Origin: Scleromitrula shiraiana
Taxonomy: Eukaryota > Ascomycota > Leotiomycetes > Helotiales > Sclerotiniaceae
NCBI GenBank assembly: GCA_028455995.1
Contig: JABELC010000006.1
Location: 310,001-374,000 of the forward strand
Length of the DNA stretch: 64,000 nucleotides
Reading direction: 5' to 3'
The notes below the pieces were generated by a model. It did not search any database. It had not been told where the DNA came from and saw only the letters and a program-made list of their open reading frames with translations. Within the stretch, counting starts at the first letter, position 1, and every line of letters starts with the position of its first letter. This document shows, one piece after another, positions 48,646 through 58,224 of the stretch. Position numbers and translations under genes: made by a program.

Positions 48646-49680
48646 ATGACATCTACATCTCAACCAACACTCTCGTTTCCTCGGGACACTTTCGCAAAAC
48701 TCTCTCCTCATCCATACCTCCTTGCACATCTCCAACCAAGTTCTTCAACTGCACTCGAAAAACGCGCAAACGGTCGCTCTCCAACCCAATTTCGTATACC
48801 CCATATAAATACCGGCTCACTTACTCATGCTGAAGGCAGTGCAGTGGTTCGAATTGGTGATACGGCTGTTGTATGTGGAGTTCGGGGTGAGATTCTTCTA
48901 GCTAGTAATGTTGGAACATATCGCATCGACAAATCTACCACATCTCCTGCCTCCAAATCGAATTACAATGAAGCAAAAGAATTAGATTTACTCGTCCCAA
49001 ATATCGAATTGGCGACAGGATGCTCACCTGCGTTCTTACCCGGTCAACCACCGACTACTTTGGCACAAAGTCTTAGCACAAGGATACATTCATTATTACA
49101 CAGTTCGCGGATTGTCGATGATGAGGATCTGAGGATCTGGTATCAGCCACCTGATTTGAGCGAGCAAGATAAAATGGAAGACGATGAAGAGCCAGAGACT
49201 GCCGAGCCCGAAGTGAAGGCATTTTGGACCTTGTATATTGATGTTCTATTTATTTCACTTGATGGAAATCCATTTGATGCGGCATGGGCTGCAGTGGTAT
49301 CGGCGTTGAAGAATGTAAGGTTACCTAAAGCGTACTGGGACGCGGATCGGGAAATGATACTCTGCGACGATGAGATATCTCTATCAAAGCGACTTACATT
49401 AAGGGGAGTGCCGGTTGCAGTCACATCTTTGGTATTCAGAGCAAAGGAGCAGATGCAAGGGAAGGACAAGAAGTATTGGATTTTGGTAGATCCGGACACA
49501 TTTGAGGAGGGATTATGTGATGAATCTATCACGATGGTAGTTGATTATGAAGAGGGCAAACCGAAGATATTAGGTTTATCTAAAGCTGGAGGAGCAACTG
49601 TAGGGAAAAATGAAATGAGGGAGATATTGGAGTTAGCAGAGACAAGGTGGCACGAGCTGAGTCCTTTACTTTGTGGATAA
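48646..49680 (+). CDS. RRP43: Exosome complex subunit Rrp43 (RNase PH family)
   Basis: A single uninterrupted frame of 344 residues with an ATG at 48646. The RNase PH fold is visible: an N-terminal R-x-P-x-x-F-R-like segment (NGRSPTQFRIPHINTGSLTH), the strand GSAVVRIGDTAVVCGVRGEI (about residues 65-84), and the later pieces FWTLYIDVLFISLDGNPFDA and AWAAVVSALKNVRLP. The C-terminal part with EEGLCDESITMVVD closes the domain. Acidic and flexible inserts lie around residues 170-190. Rrp43 is one of six catalytically inactive ring subunits of the nuclear and cytoplasmic RNA exosome, which degrades and trims RNA 3' ends. Rrp42 and Rrp45 are the alternatives; overall pattern and C-terminus favour Rrp43. 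Confidence 0.88.
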   Translation: MTSTSQPTLSFPRDTFAKLSPHPYLLAHLQPSSSTALEKRANGRSPTQFRIPHINTGSLTHAEGSAVVRIGDTAVVCGVRGEILLASNVGTYRIDKSTTSPASKSNYNEAKELDLLVPNIELATGCSPAFLPGQPPTTLAQSLSTRIHSLLHSSRIVDDEDLRIWYQPPDLSEQDKMEDDEEPETAEPEVKAFWTLYIDVLFISLDGNPFDAAWAAVVSALKNVRLPKAYWDADREMILCDDEISLSKRLTLRGVPVAVTSLVFRAKEQMQGKDKKYWILVDPDTFEEGLCDESITMVVDYEEGKPKILGLSKAGGATVGKNEMREILELAETRWHELSPLLCG

Positions 49681-50653
49681 TTCTTATTAAACATTAATGG
49701 CAGAAAATATTACTGTAGTCAAAGTCCTCAAAGTTGTGGACGAGATACAAATTGTGCAATATGCCCGTGATTCCAAACCCCATGGGATGCATACATTGAA
49801 AAGATCCACTATCCCCCGGGCACATTCTGGCTATCCCACTCTTAAACCCTCGTCACATCCATCACGAAGATCATTTCGCACACCAGGGTTCCATTTCTAT
49901 CTTCTTTATCAAAACCTTATATTCAAAGTTTGTTGGTTACACTTGGGCCCCGGCCACAAACCAAGCACTATCTATATCAGTGCCACCCCAGTTGCAATAT
50001 ATAAACATCAGCTCAGACCACATATTTTCCCTTTTCTTACTTCAGTTGCTTTGAAGAAATATGAAGAATCAGCACAGGCCATTACAGTGTGATTTGACAT
50101 AACTTACGAGAAACCGGGGTATCGTTTTTGTAAAGAACCCCAGAGTGCATGGTGTGATGAGATGCGTTTGTACGGGGCTTGTACCTACCTGACTGCGATA
50201 TTTTCTTGTCGACATTTTGCCCCTGAGTGATAAATGCTAATATATCGAGCTTTGTCATACTGTTGTCCATTCTATCAAACTCAAAACCACCTTCTTGATT
50301 CAGATATATATTGCGAATGGTCACTCAAAGATGGGTTCACTTGAATGATGACTAAGAAAGTATATATCTTTTGAGATAAGTATGTAGCGATCAGTGAATT
50401 TGTGACTGGACGTGGGCAGTTCTTGAAATTCCAATAAGATTCACACAATCAAGGGGTATAAAGCAATCTGTACCTAAGGTACAAAATTGTTGATTAAGAC
50501 AGCTACATAGTTTGAATTCGTTTTGAACTCCTGAACTATTGCTACCATCGTGTTATATCTACACAAATCTTCTGTTCCTACTTAAAGCATCCTTTTCTTA
50601 CGTTGCAGCAGGCCGAACCTGAAATGGGTCTCAGGGAGAAGAAGCGCTCTCGC
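49681..50653. other. Gene-free stretch after RRP43
   Basis: About 1 kb. A 131-codon frame at 49697-50092 starts just after RRP43 but has no family features and is probably its 3' flank. Confidence 0.45.
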
Positions 50654-51305
50654 ATGGCGCTATGCGGCTGAATTCTGATTGCCTACGTCTCAATCCTAAT
50701 AATCCTGATCACAGTTCCATCATCCTCCGCTTTTTCTATTCTTAATGTTCAAAAGGCTTATAAACTTGTGGTCACATCTACCTCGACCATCGATACCAAC
50801 TGCGTTGCTTTTCACATAATCAAGTATTGTCGGACCACTATACCTCCTAGTTCTTCCAAAATACAGTCGTACGATTGCAAGTATATGACCAAGAACAATT
50901 TACCTCCTATGCGAAAGGTTATGACGCACACCGTTCGGCCAATATTCAAGCGGAATATGGATACTGCTAGTAAAATAAATTTATTCTAACTTTTCTAATC
51001 CTCAACACCTTACTCTCTACGTTTCCCCTTTCGGGCAAAGCACAAGCAAATATACAATATGCAATAAATAGCGCAGGACATATGAAGGTTTTCTATATAA
51101 TAGCCTTTGTCCTTGCTTTTCTTAGGCTTATCTCAGTATTGTGCTTCAAATCGCGGAAAGATGGCTGCAAATCCAACTTTTTGCTCAGCGTCGCTATTCT
51201 AATTCATTGGCTGATCTACATAGCCACTTGTATTCTCTCTATCTATTACCGCAATTATTACCACTCTTCTACGAAATCAAATTCTAGGCGAAGTTCAAAT
51301 AGATG
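50654..51305 (+). pseudogene. Broken SUR7/PalI-like membrane protein gene
   Basis: An ATG at 50654 is followed after four codons by an in-frame TGA (50669-50671). The same frame then reads a membrane helix (LIAYVSILIILITVPSS) and a Cys-containing extracellular-type loop (VAFHIIKYCRTTIPPSSSKI, then SYDCKYM) up to a stop at about 50989. A second open piece (about 51030-51305) has two more helices, VFYIIAFVLAFLRLISVLCF and LLSVAILIHWLIYIATCIL. The order helix, Cys loop, paired helices copies the intact neighbour at 52004, so this is read as a damaged paralogue. A GTTATG donor-like site near 50919 could allow an intron between the pieces, but the early TGA remains. Another start codon cannot be excluded. 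Confidence 0.45.
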
Positions 51306-52003
51306 AACTCACCGTTAGCGGAGGCACAAATATACTGCGTCTGGCATCTGTTTCTTGCGTTTTCGCGTTGGTTTGTTCGGTGCAATTTTGGGATCTTTGG
51401 AAAAATCGTGGTTATCCTTCGCCAGGTTACGATGAGCATAATTGGAGACCGAGCGTCCCATGTATTCTCGATCCGTATTTCTGTTGTTAATGGGTTAAGC
51501 TGGGTGTGCTTATGATGTAGAATAGAGTTTGTCATATAGAATCTTACTTTACCAGTTATTTTTATTTTTGGTTTTGGCTTGTCTAGTGACCTTGTGACTT
51601 TGCTATGGCAGTTCTGAACCAGACACTCATCAATCAAAGATGGAGCTGGCGTTTTCCGTTTCCTATACATTTTGTTGATGGTTTCATCTTTTACTTATTA
51701 GTAACTCAACGATATTGTATTGTGACTCGATCATTATGAGTATCAAGATTCCAATCGTCAAAATGACTCCAAATCCCCAAATTAAAAATAATTGGTAAAT
51801 GATTCACACCATGACTATATGTAGTCCATAAAGTCCTTAAATTCGTCAAGTTCTTCAACAATACTTCCTATACCTGATCAACGCACCAAAGCTACTAAAA
51901 ACGTTATTCCTCAAACACACACGCCAACTTAAAACTTTACATCGCCACAAGATATCCCATAGCCTTCTTGGACCACTAGTGACACAAACTCCTCACAAGC
52001 AGC
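51306..52003. other. Spacer between the first two membrane-protein paralogues
   Basis: About 0.7 kb of AT-rich sequence; nothing recognised. Confidence 0.5.
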
Positions 52004-52967
52004 ATGAAGTTCCTCATAGACAGATATAGAAATCCCTTTGTTCCAAACAGAGTATTCTGCAATAGATATTTGAGATGTTTTCTCGGGTTTTTCCACTTCG
52101 CAACCATGGTCCTAATTATTATTCTTCTTGCCAGCACCGGCCCCAATCTTTCTGTCCTCACTCTTGAGCCCGTCGATTTAAATAGTCAACCTATTTATAC
52201 ATTACATCCATTCCATTGGTGTGAAGATCGCAGTTCTAACGAAGCTTTCAATACTGGCTGCAAGGGTCCAAATATGCGTACGATTCTCTCCATTTTTTTG
52301 TTATTGTTATGTTGTTACAATGAGTTTGAGATGCTAATGAGAGAATGATTGATTAGCAAAGGATCAAACCTTCGCAAACGTTACATTAGGAAAAGGATTT
52401 CATCCGCAAACGCAGCAGCGGATTCAAGAGCTATACTATGAGATTGGAAATGCGGCTACTGGGTTGTATATCGCCGCCCTAATACCCATTATCCCACTTA
52501 CGATAGTCTCTCTGATCATATACGATCTCGAATATGCAGGATTTATGTTCCTACAAGTGGTACGTCTTATTTTCTCAATCGATCTAAGCTGAACACTATG
52601 CTAATTAGTTGGCTTGACTGTTTAGTTTCAGCTAATGTACTTTTTCGTCGTTGCTATCCTCTGGACAGTAGTAGCTTATAAAATCGCGGATTTTATTGAA
52701 TGCGATGGGGCAAAAGTTATCAAGAATGTCACCCCTGGAGCATTATTTCTGTGTATATCGCATGGGATATGGATACTTGAGTTAATTAAAATCATCGTCC
52801 TGGTTCTCATGAAACGCGCAGGGAAGTTTAAAGAAGCGGAGCAAATATGGGCAGCAAAAAAGGCTGAAAAATGGGCGAAAAAAAAGTCACTAAAAGAGGG
52901 AGAAGAGTGGCAAAGAGCGCAAAATGAGGAGCGTAGACAGAGAGATAGTTTGGATGATGGTGAATAG
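52004..52967 (+). CDS. SUR7/PalI-like four-helix membrane protein
   Basis: Exons 52004-52277, 52357-52559 and 52632-52967 (an acceptor at 52625 is equally possible and adds two residues) give about 270 residues. Donors are GTACGA and GTACGT. Predicted helices: about 30-48 (FFHFATMVLIIILLASTG), 125-147 (GLYIAALIPIIPLTIVSLII), 162-180 (MYFFVVAILWTVVAYKI) and 198-222. The first outside loop carries two Cys (WCEDRSS..., then NTGCKGP), the spacing seen in SUR7/PalI and other claudin-like fungal proteins. The C-terminus is a long charged tail rich in Lys, Glu and Arg, probably cytosolic. SUR7-type proteins sit in plasma-membrane eisosome domains and PalI in pH sensing; which applies is unknown. It is the only fully consistent member of the local tandem family. 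Confidence 0.7.
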
Positions 52968-54099
52968 ACTAAAATGTGTCTACAAGTCTTTATGTTTGAA
53001 TGGGAAGCTTCTTAGCCAGTTTAATAAGAAGAGGGCATCATTGTATAGTGTAAATTATTTGGGGCGGTAATATGGAAGATATAGGATGGAATTTGAATTA
53101 TGTACAATAGGCCGAGATGCGCAACTTTTCTTGAATTTAATAAATCAATATCCACACTGTTCGTTGCCATATATTTCTATATGTGAACTCTCTTGATTAA
53201 CCCAAATAACACGCCATTCTTGTCAAAGATAATCGTAGGTTACTTATTCACTAAATCTTGTCGAATTTTTGCTCATACGATTTCTCTTGAGTGATCAATA
53301 TGTATTCACACTTCGCTTCTACAGCGACTGTGGATGCATGAGATGTAACGAGTATCTAAAAACCTCGAAGATGCTGTGTCACTATGCTTCCGAGTCATTT
53401 GCATGACTGATGAGGTTTTTTACTAGATGACTCGGACTTGTTGATGAGTATTCAATCCACTGACAGCCCAAATATATAATATGACTATTATGTGGAAGAT
53501 AGGGAATAAAATAGCATTGAGAGTAGTCATATCTTGATACTATAATTCTAAGAAAATGATGTTGCATCAGTGACTCGACGGGAGTAACCCAATGAGTCCT
53601 CTGGAATGAGTCTGTGAACTGTTTAATATGAAGTGTTGATGGGATTCGGTCATGATGGAACATACTTGAATGAATGTTGAACTTGACTGCAATATCTGGA
53701 ATCCAAACTCACTGAAAGAAAGTTCACCATTGAATGGTTTGATTGCATATCTAGAAAACGATGTTTGCGTCCATTGGGAACTTTCCAGCGAAGTAGAAAT
53801 ATTGCAGGGTATTGCTATTCATATATAATCCATGTTCACTAATGAAGATGTAGAATAAAGATGTCGCAAGGTTTTCCATCACTGAGGAGGTTGAAGTCGA
53901 CAGATGAGGGAAAGTATACTTATCTACTTGTCCAAATTTTCTCCTGCAAATAATATAGAAATAGTAGCACTCGCATTTATAAGTATATTCCCCGGTATCA
54001 GTATGCTTAACAAGTTCTGATCAACATTCCCCTTAAGATTTCCATCACTACACTTATTCATACACTTACAGTACCAACATCTACATATCTATCTCCACA
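52968..54099. other. Spacer between paralogues
   Basis: About 1.1 kb, AT-rich, no recognised feature; includes the promoter of the gene at 54100. Confidence 0.5.
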
Positions 54100-55054
54100 A
54101 TGAGGTCGTCTAAGTCAGGACTTTTCTTCATATTCCTTGCAAATTCTCTTTTTATCATACTTCTGCTAACGATCGTCTTCATGCCAAAACGATATACGGT
54201 CTTTACTCTCGATATGAGAAGATACAAGAACAATGATAGTATTGTCAGCAATGATAGCCCCATTCCTCGGATTGTGAGCGACAAATATTATTTCTACTCT
54301 TCTCTTTATTGGAAAGGGAATTATATTGGAGAGTCATCAAAAACTTTCAATGCAACAGATTGTTATGATTGGTCAATAGGTACGCTTCACGATATTCCAA
54401 ATTTCTACTAATAGATGGAAGTTAGGCTGACGTTATGACAAAAGGTTCGAAGACGAGAAAGATGAGAGCTGTAATCATTTTCTAAAGGCAGCAAGAGATG
54501 AACTCAAAGGAGACAAAGATTCCAAAAAGGATCTCCATTATGTAGCTGTCGTCTTTTCTAGCTTGATTGCATTTCTACTTTCACACATTTTCTGGGCAAT
54601 CAAATTGAATATTGCTAATCCAAGTCAGAATAAGAAGGGTTTCCGGATAATGAGCTTGATAGGAGCAGCTATAAGCAACCCTAGCGTATATATCGCCACA
54701 GTGACTAATTGAGATATTTCATAGGGCGCCTTTCCTTGTATTATTATCACTTTGAGAGCCCAATGGGGCTTGAGTTCTGTCTTCACCGTCCCTTTCGTTC
54801 ACGAAGGTGGCAAGGGGCACCCCAAACATATTTTCGGAAGGAACGCGTTTAATGCTGGAATAGATGCATCAGCCGGTGAACTTTTGATGTGGACTATTCT
54901 GGTGTTAGTATATGGTTTCATTTTGAACATAATTTTCATTACCACCTCGGACCTAGATTCCGGGAGAACGGAACAAGATGAACCCAGGGAGCAAGGGCGG
55001 CGTGAGTATGAGCTTCACAGTTACGACTCAGGCCAAGGCTTCGCTGAGCCTTAA
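54100..55054 (+). CDS. SUR7/PalI-like membrane protein, doubtful integrity
   Basis: Best in-frame model: exons 54100-54371, 54445-54685 and 54725-55054, about 280 residues. It has an N-terminal helix (LFFIFLANSLFIILLLTIVF), an outside loop ending NATDCYDW, then helices around HYVAVVFSSLIAFLLSHIFW, GAFPCIIITL and MWTILVLVYGFILNIIFIT, and a charged tail. The difficulty is intron 1: the strong donor GTACGC at 54380 would shift the frame and hit a TAA soon after, whereas the in-frame donor at 54372 (GTCAAT) is weak. Branch site CTGAC (54427-54431) and acceptor AAAG (54441-54444) look normal. The gene may be intact with a poor donor, or recently frameshifted. Clear similarity to the neighbour at 55719 (IVFMP near the first helix and a CYxWSI block) makes it a paralogue. 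Confidence 0.55.
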
Positions 55055-55718
55055 AAAACTTGTATTGTTGTATTACTATAAGATTGTAAATTGCTAAGCT
55101 TGAATATTTTTAACATATATACATATTTGAACCCTCATATCATTGCCAACCTACCAATACTTACAAGTGAACTCGAACAAATTTCAAAAGGAACTATCAA
55201 CTCTTTGATTCATCATTAGACCAGGAGTTTCAAAAATCTAAAGAGTCCATACAGTAGCCCTCATTTGCATGAAGCTGTTGAGAAACGATTACTTGGAGAA
55301 GCGTATATTGATCTAATTGGAGACTATGTGCTTGGTACCAAAGAAAGGGATCAAATTCAATAGCCTTAACCCAATAACCGGCTAGGTTATGATTGTGAGA
55401 TATTAGGAGGAGTTTTAGAAAGTTGTCAGAGAGGAGTACTAGCAGTGAAGGAGTAAAAGACCGAAGGTAGGATTAAAATAGTATCAAAAATCCATATACT
55501 GTCATCCCTAACTCTGATCTCAATCATGATACCACAATATTCTCATCTCAACAAAACACGTCATTCTCATGATATGAGTAATAACTCTTTGATAATTGTA
55601 CTCATAAACCACATCCAGATTCAAACCAAATGAATCAAAAAAGTAACACCATACACATCAATACTTGATTTCATAACTGCATCGTTTAACATCAACACCG
55701 ACATCATAAATCATTCGG
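55055..55718. other. Spacer between paralogues
   Basis: About 0.66 kb; nothing recognised apart from AT-rich promoter-like sequence. Confidence 0.5.
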
Positions 55719-56465
55719 ATGTGCAATTCAATTACAAAATTACTCTTGTACCTCTCCAACATCGTACTTCTCGCAGCTCTCATTATGATTGTATTCATGC
55801 CAACTCCCCCAAAATTACCATGGTGGCCAACCATAAAACTCGATATGAGTAATTTGACATCAGCTATTAAACATCCGCACTTTATCAGTCACAGCTCCAC
55901 ACATTCGTTCTTGAGCCAGAGTTATTGGTTCTACCCTTCTTCATATTGCAAGGGGGGCTATTCTTATTCTTATCCAGACACGGAGAAAGGTTGCTATTCT
56001 TGGTCAATAGATAAATTTCAGAAGATTCAAGTCTCTAATCATAGATTGAACCCTAGCTAATGTTACGATGGCAATGAAGATGCGAAAGACGACAGCTGGT
56101 CGGAATTCCCACCAGTCATAAGAGAAAGATTTCAAAATGGCAAAGGCAACCGGAAAATTCTTCATGTAGTGGCTGCCGTCTTTTCCTGTTTCGCCGTTGC
56201 GTTTCTTTTGGGCGAATTCGTAAGGATTCAGTTGGAACAACTCCCCAAACAGAGATATTTAGTTGTGAGTATTCCCAAAATTTGCACTAGCATAATCACT
56301 AATGGAGACAAATTGTAGCCTGCAATAATATGTATTTTCATCGCTGTTTCAGCCAATCTTGGACTGTACGCCCAGTTTCAAAATATTTTTAACGAGGATA
56401 AATTTGGCATCGGAGTGTCAAATGGAAAAGACTATAGGGACTGGGAGTTGGGAGTACTGCACTGA
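55719..56465 (+). pseudogene. Degenerate SUR7/PalI-like paralogue
   Basis: ATG at 55719 opens an N-terminal helix (LLLYLSNIVLLAALIMIVFM) and an outside loop with YWFYPSSYCKGG and GCYSWSI. At the place where the paralogue at 54100 has TCAATAGGTACGC, this copy has TCAATAGATAAAT, so the donor GT is gone. Downstream exon-like sequence resumes near 56080 (DAKDDS), with helix HVVAAVFSCFAVAFLL, then after a GTGAGT...TAG intron the helix IICIFIAVSANLGL and FGIGVSNGKDYRDW, before a TGA at 56463-56465. The fourth helix is missing. It is read as a pseudogene; a remote possibility is an unrecognised splice pattern. Confidence 0.5.
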
Positions 56466-56845
56466 TGCATTTTTATACCATCAAAGATCGTTGAACTTGA
56501 CTACTTGTACATACATATTTGACAGCCTCATTCGTACCAATTCTACTCCGTCAGGATGTGAAATACTCAGTCTCAAACTATTGTGTGAGAGTAACACTTT
56601 TAACTAGTGATACTGAAAAAAGCCAGCAATCTGTAACGAAGGACATGCTCAAAGCTTGGATCTAAACAGTGTCAAGAATCAAACATTATCATATCCGACT
56701 CACACCTCAATCATGTTACCACTAACTTTCCAGATAGTTTATTTGAACTGTGCAATTGGTTCTTGATAACTATATTCTTTACTCGTACCAAAAACAAAGG
56801 AATGGGAGAAATCAACACAATAGACTTCAATACAAGTCCAAATAC
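56466..56845. other. Short gap between the paralogue and the GNAT gene
   Basis: No gene seen; it may include eroded fourth-helix sequence of the preceding paralogue (a Cys-rich frame at 56466-56600). Confidence 0.4.
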
Positions 56846-57622
56846 TCAATTGGGGAGACGGCCCAGATCATTCTTTGCCGGCCTCACCATCCAAATAAAC
56901 TTCTGCGCTCCCCTGTTCTTCCATTTATCAGGCAATTTTGTTTCATAACGGTTCACGAGTTGGAAACCCTCCGATTCATAGAGAGGGTATCCGTAATCGC
57001 TTGCTTCGACTACTGCCTAGACTCATATTAGCCATGGAGTTCAGAACCATGTTATAATTAGAGATTCAAACCGTGAAGCCCAATTCATCAGCAATAGCAG
57101 TCCCCCACTTTACTAGCAAACGACCTGCTCCTCGACGCTGATGCGCTGGATCAACGGTTAGGAGATCTAAAGCTGTAGTGGTGTGTTACTAATAACCTTT
57201 CTCCCCATAAAAATGGAATAATGAGACTTACAAACGAGATTACCCCCCGACTCCCTAATTGCTTTACGCCGAGGAATCAGATATTCTCTAGCCAAACACT
57301 GGGTATATTCTTTGTCCTCCGCATTCTCCCAATAACCACCATCAAGATCAACTTCATCAGGAATAGTATTCTTGTAAATATTCCACTTGGCCTGTGCAAT
57401 CATAATTCCCGTGTCCGTATCCACTACTTTAAGAAAAGTAGTGTTTGGATCTGAATTCTTGTAATTCAACAACAGGGAAGCGCCGAGGGCTCTGCCAGCT
57501 GGAGTCTTGTGATTTGGGTATGCAGCTTCGATATATGGGTGTTCGTGGCCGAATGCCTCGCTCACGATTTCAAATGTTCGTGCCATATCTGCATCGTTGC
57601 AGACTCCTACTTTGAGAACCAT
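56846..57622 (-). CDS. GNAT-family N-acetyltransferase
   Basis: Exons 57622-57232, 57172-57072 and 57016-56846 join in phase to 220 residues. The first intron has GTAAGT...CAG, the second GTTTGA...TAG. The acetyl-CoA-binding motif A is intact across exon 2: LDLLTVDPAHQRRGAGRLLV (Q-R-R-G-A-G pyrophosphate loop). Exon 3 gives the usual end of the fold, VVEASDYGYPLYESEGF. The N-terminal part has EAFGHEHPYIEAAYP and AQAKWNIYKN. Many ascomycete small-molecule GNAT enzymes share this layout; the substrate cannot be told. Translating only the first exon gives a protein without motif A, so the two downstream exons matter. It ends convergently with the membrane-protein relic on the other strand and lies back to back with the NLR gene region. 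Confidence 0.85.
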
Positions 57623-58224
57623 GATATTTGTATCTTAGATGTCTTTTTTTGCGATGTCAGATAGATGAAGGGAGTGAAGGTTGAGTCAGAGAAGTTTATA
57701 CAAATTCGACTTGAGATTATTCATCATGCAGACGGATCTGCTTGCCAAAAACGGCATTCATTGCCGATCAGGGAACTCCGCCATATGCATGCCAAGTCTG
57801 ATCCATTTTTTCCGTTACTAAAGATGCATAGAATCTCAGCGGACAAGTAGATGTTACTGTGGAGCCACTGAGAGTCCTTGCAAACGGGAATTGTTCGTCG
57901 ACAACATGACCGAAATATAAACATTTGACGATGCTAAATAAAAATACCTCAATGAGAGAGAGCCACATCAGCCACACACTATCCGTCCGCACTGTGAGAG
58001 CCTACCTCTTCACAGTTGTATTGTACGAATACAATTTAGATAACAGTATACAGTAGCACTATGTATGAATTGTTATTTGGGAACTTGGAAAGATTGAGAG
58101 AATAACAACTCTTGAAATTTTCTGTCAGTCGTATTCAACGTGCCTGTATCCATGGACTAATCTGTATTCCAACACTTTGAGATAATGTCAGAGGTTCATT
58201 TTCCTTTTCCAAGAAAGCTTTTAT
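57623..58224. other. Gap between the GNAT and NLR genes
   Basis: About 0.6 kb with the GNAT promoter and the NLR 3' flank; nothing else seen. Confidence 0.5.

Noticed and set aside
49697..50092. 131-codon frame just after RRP43
   Set aside because: Lacks family features; probably 3' flank.
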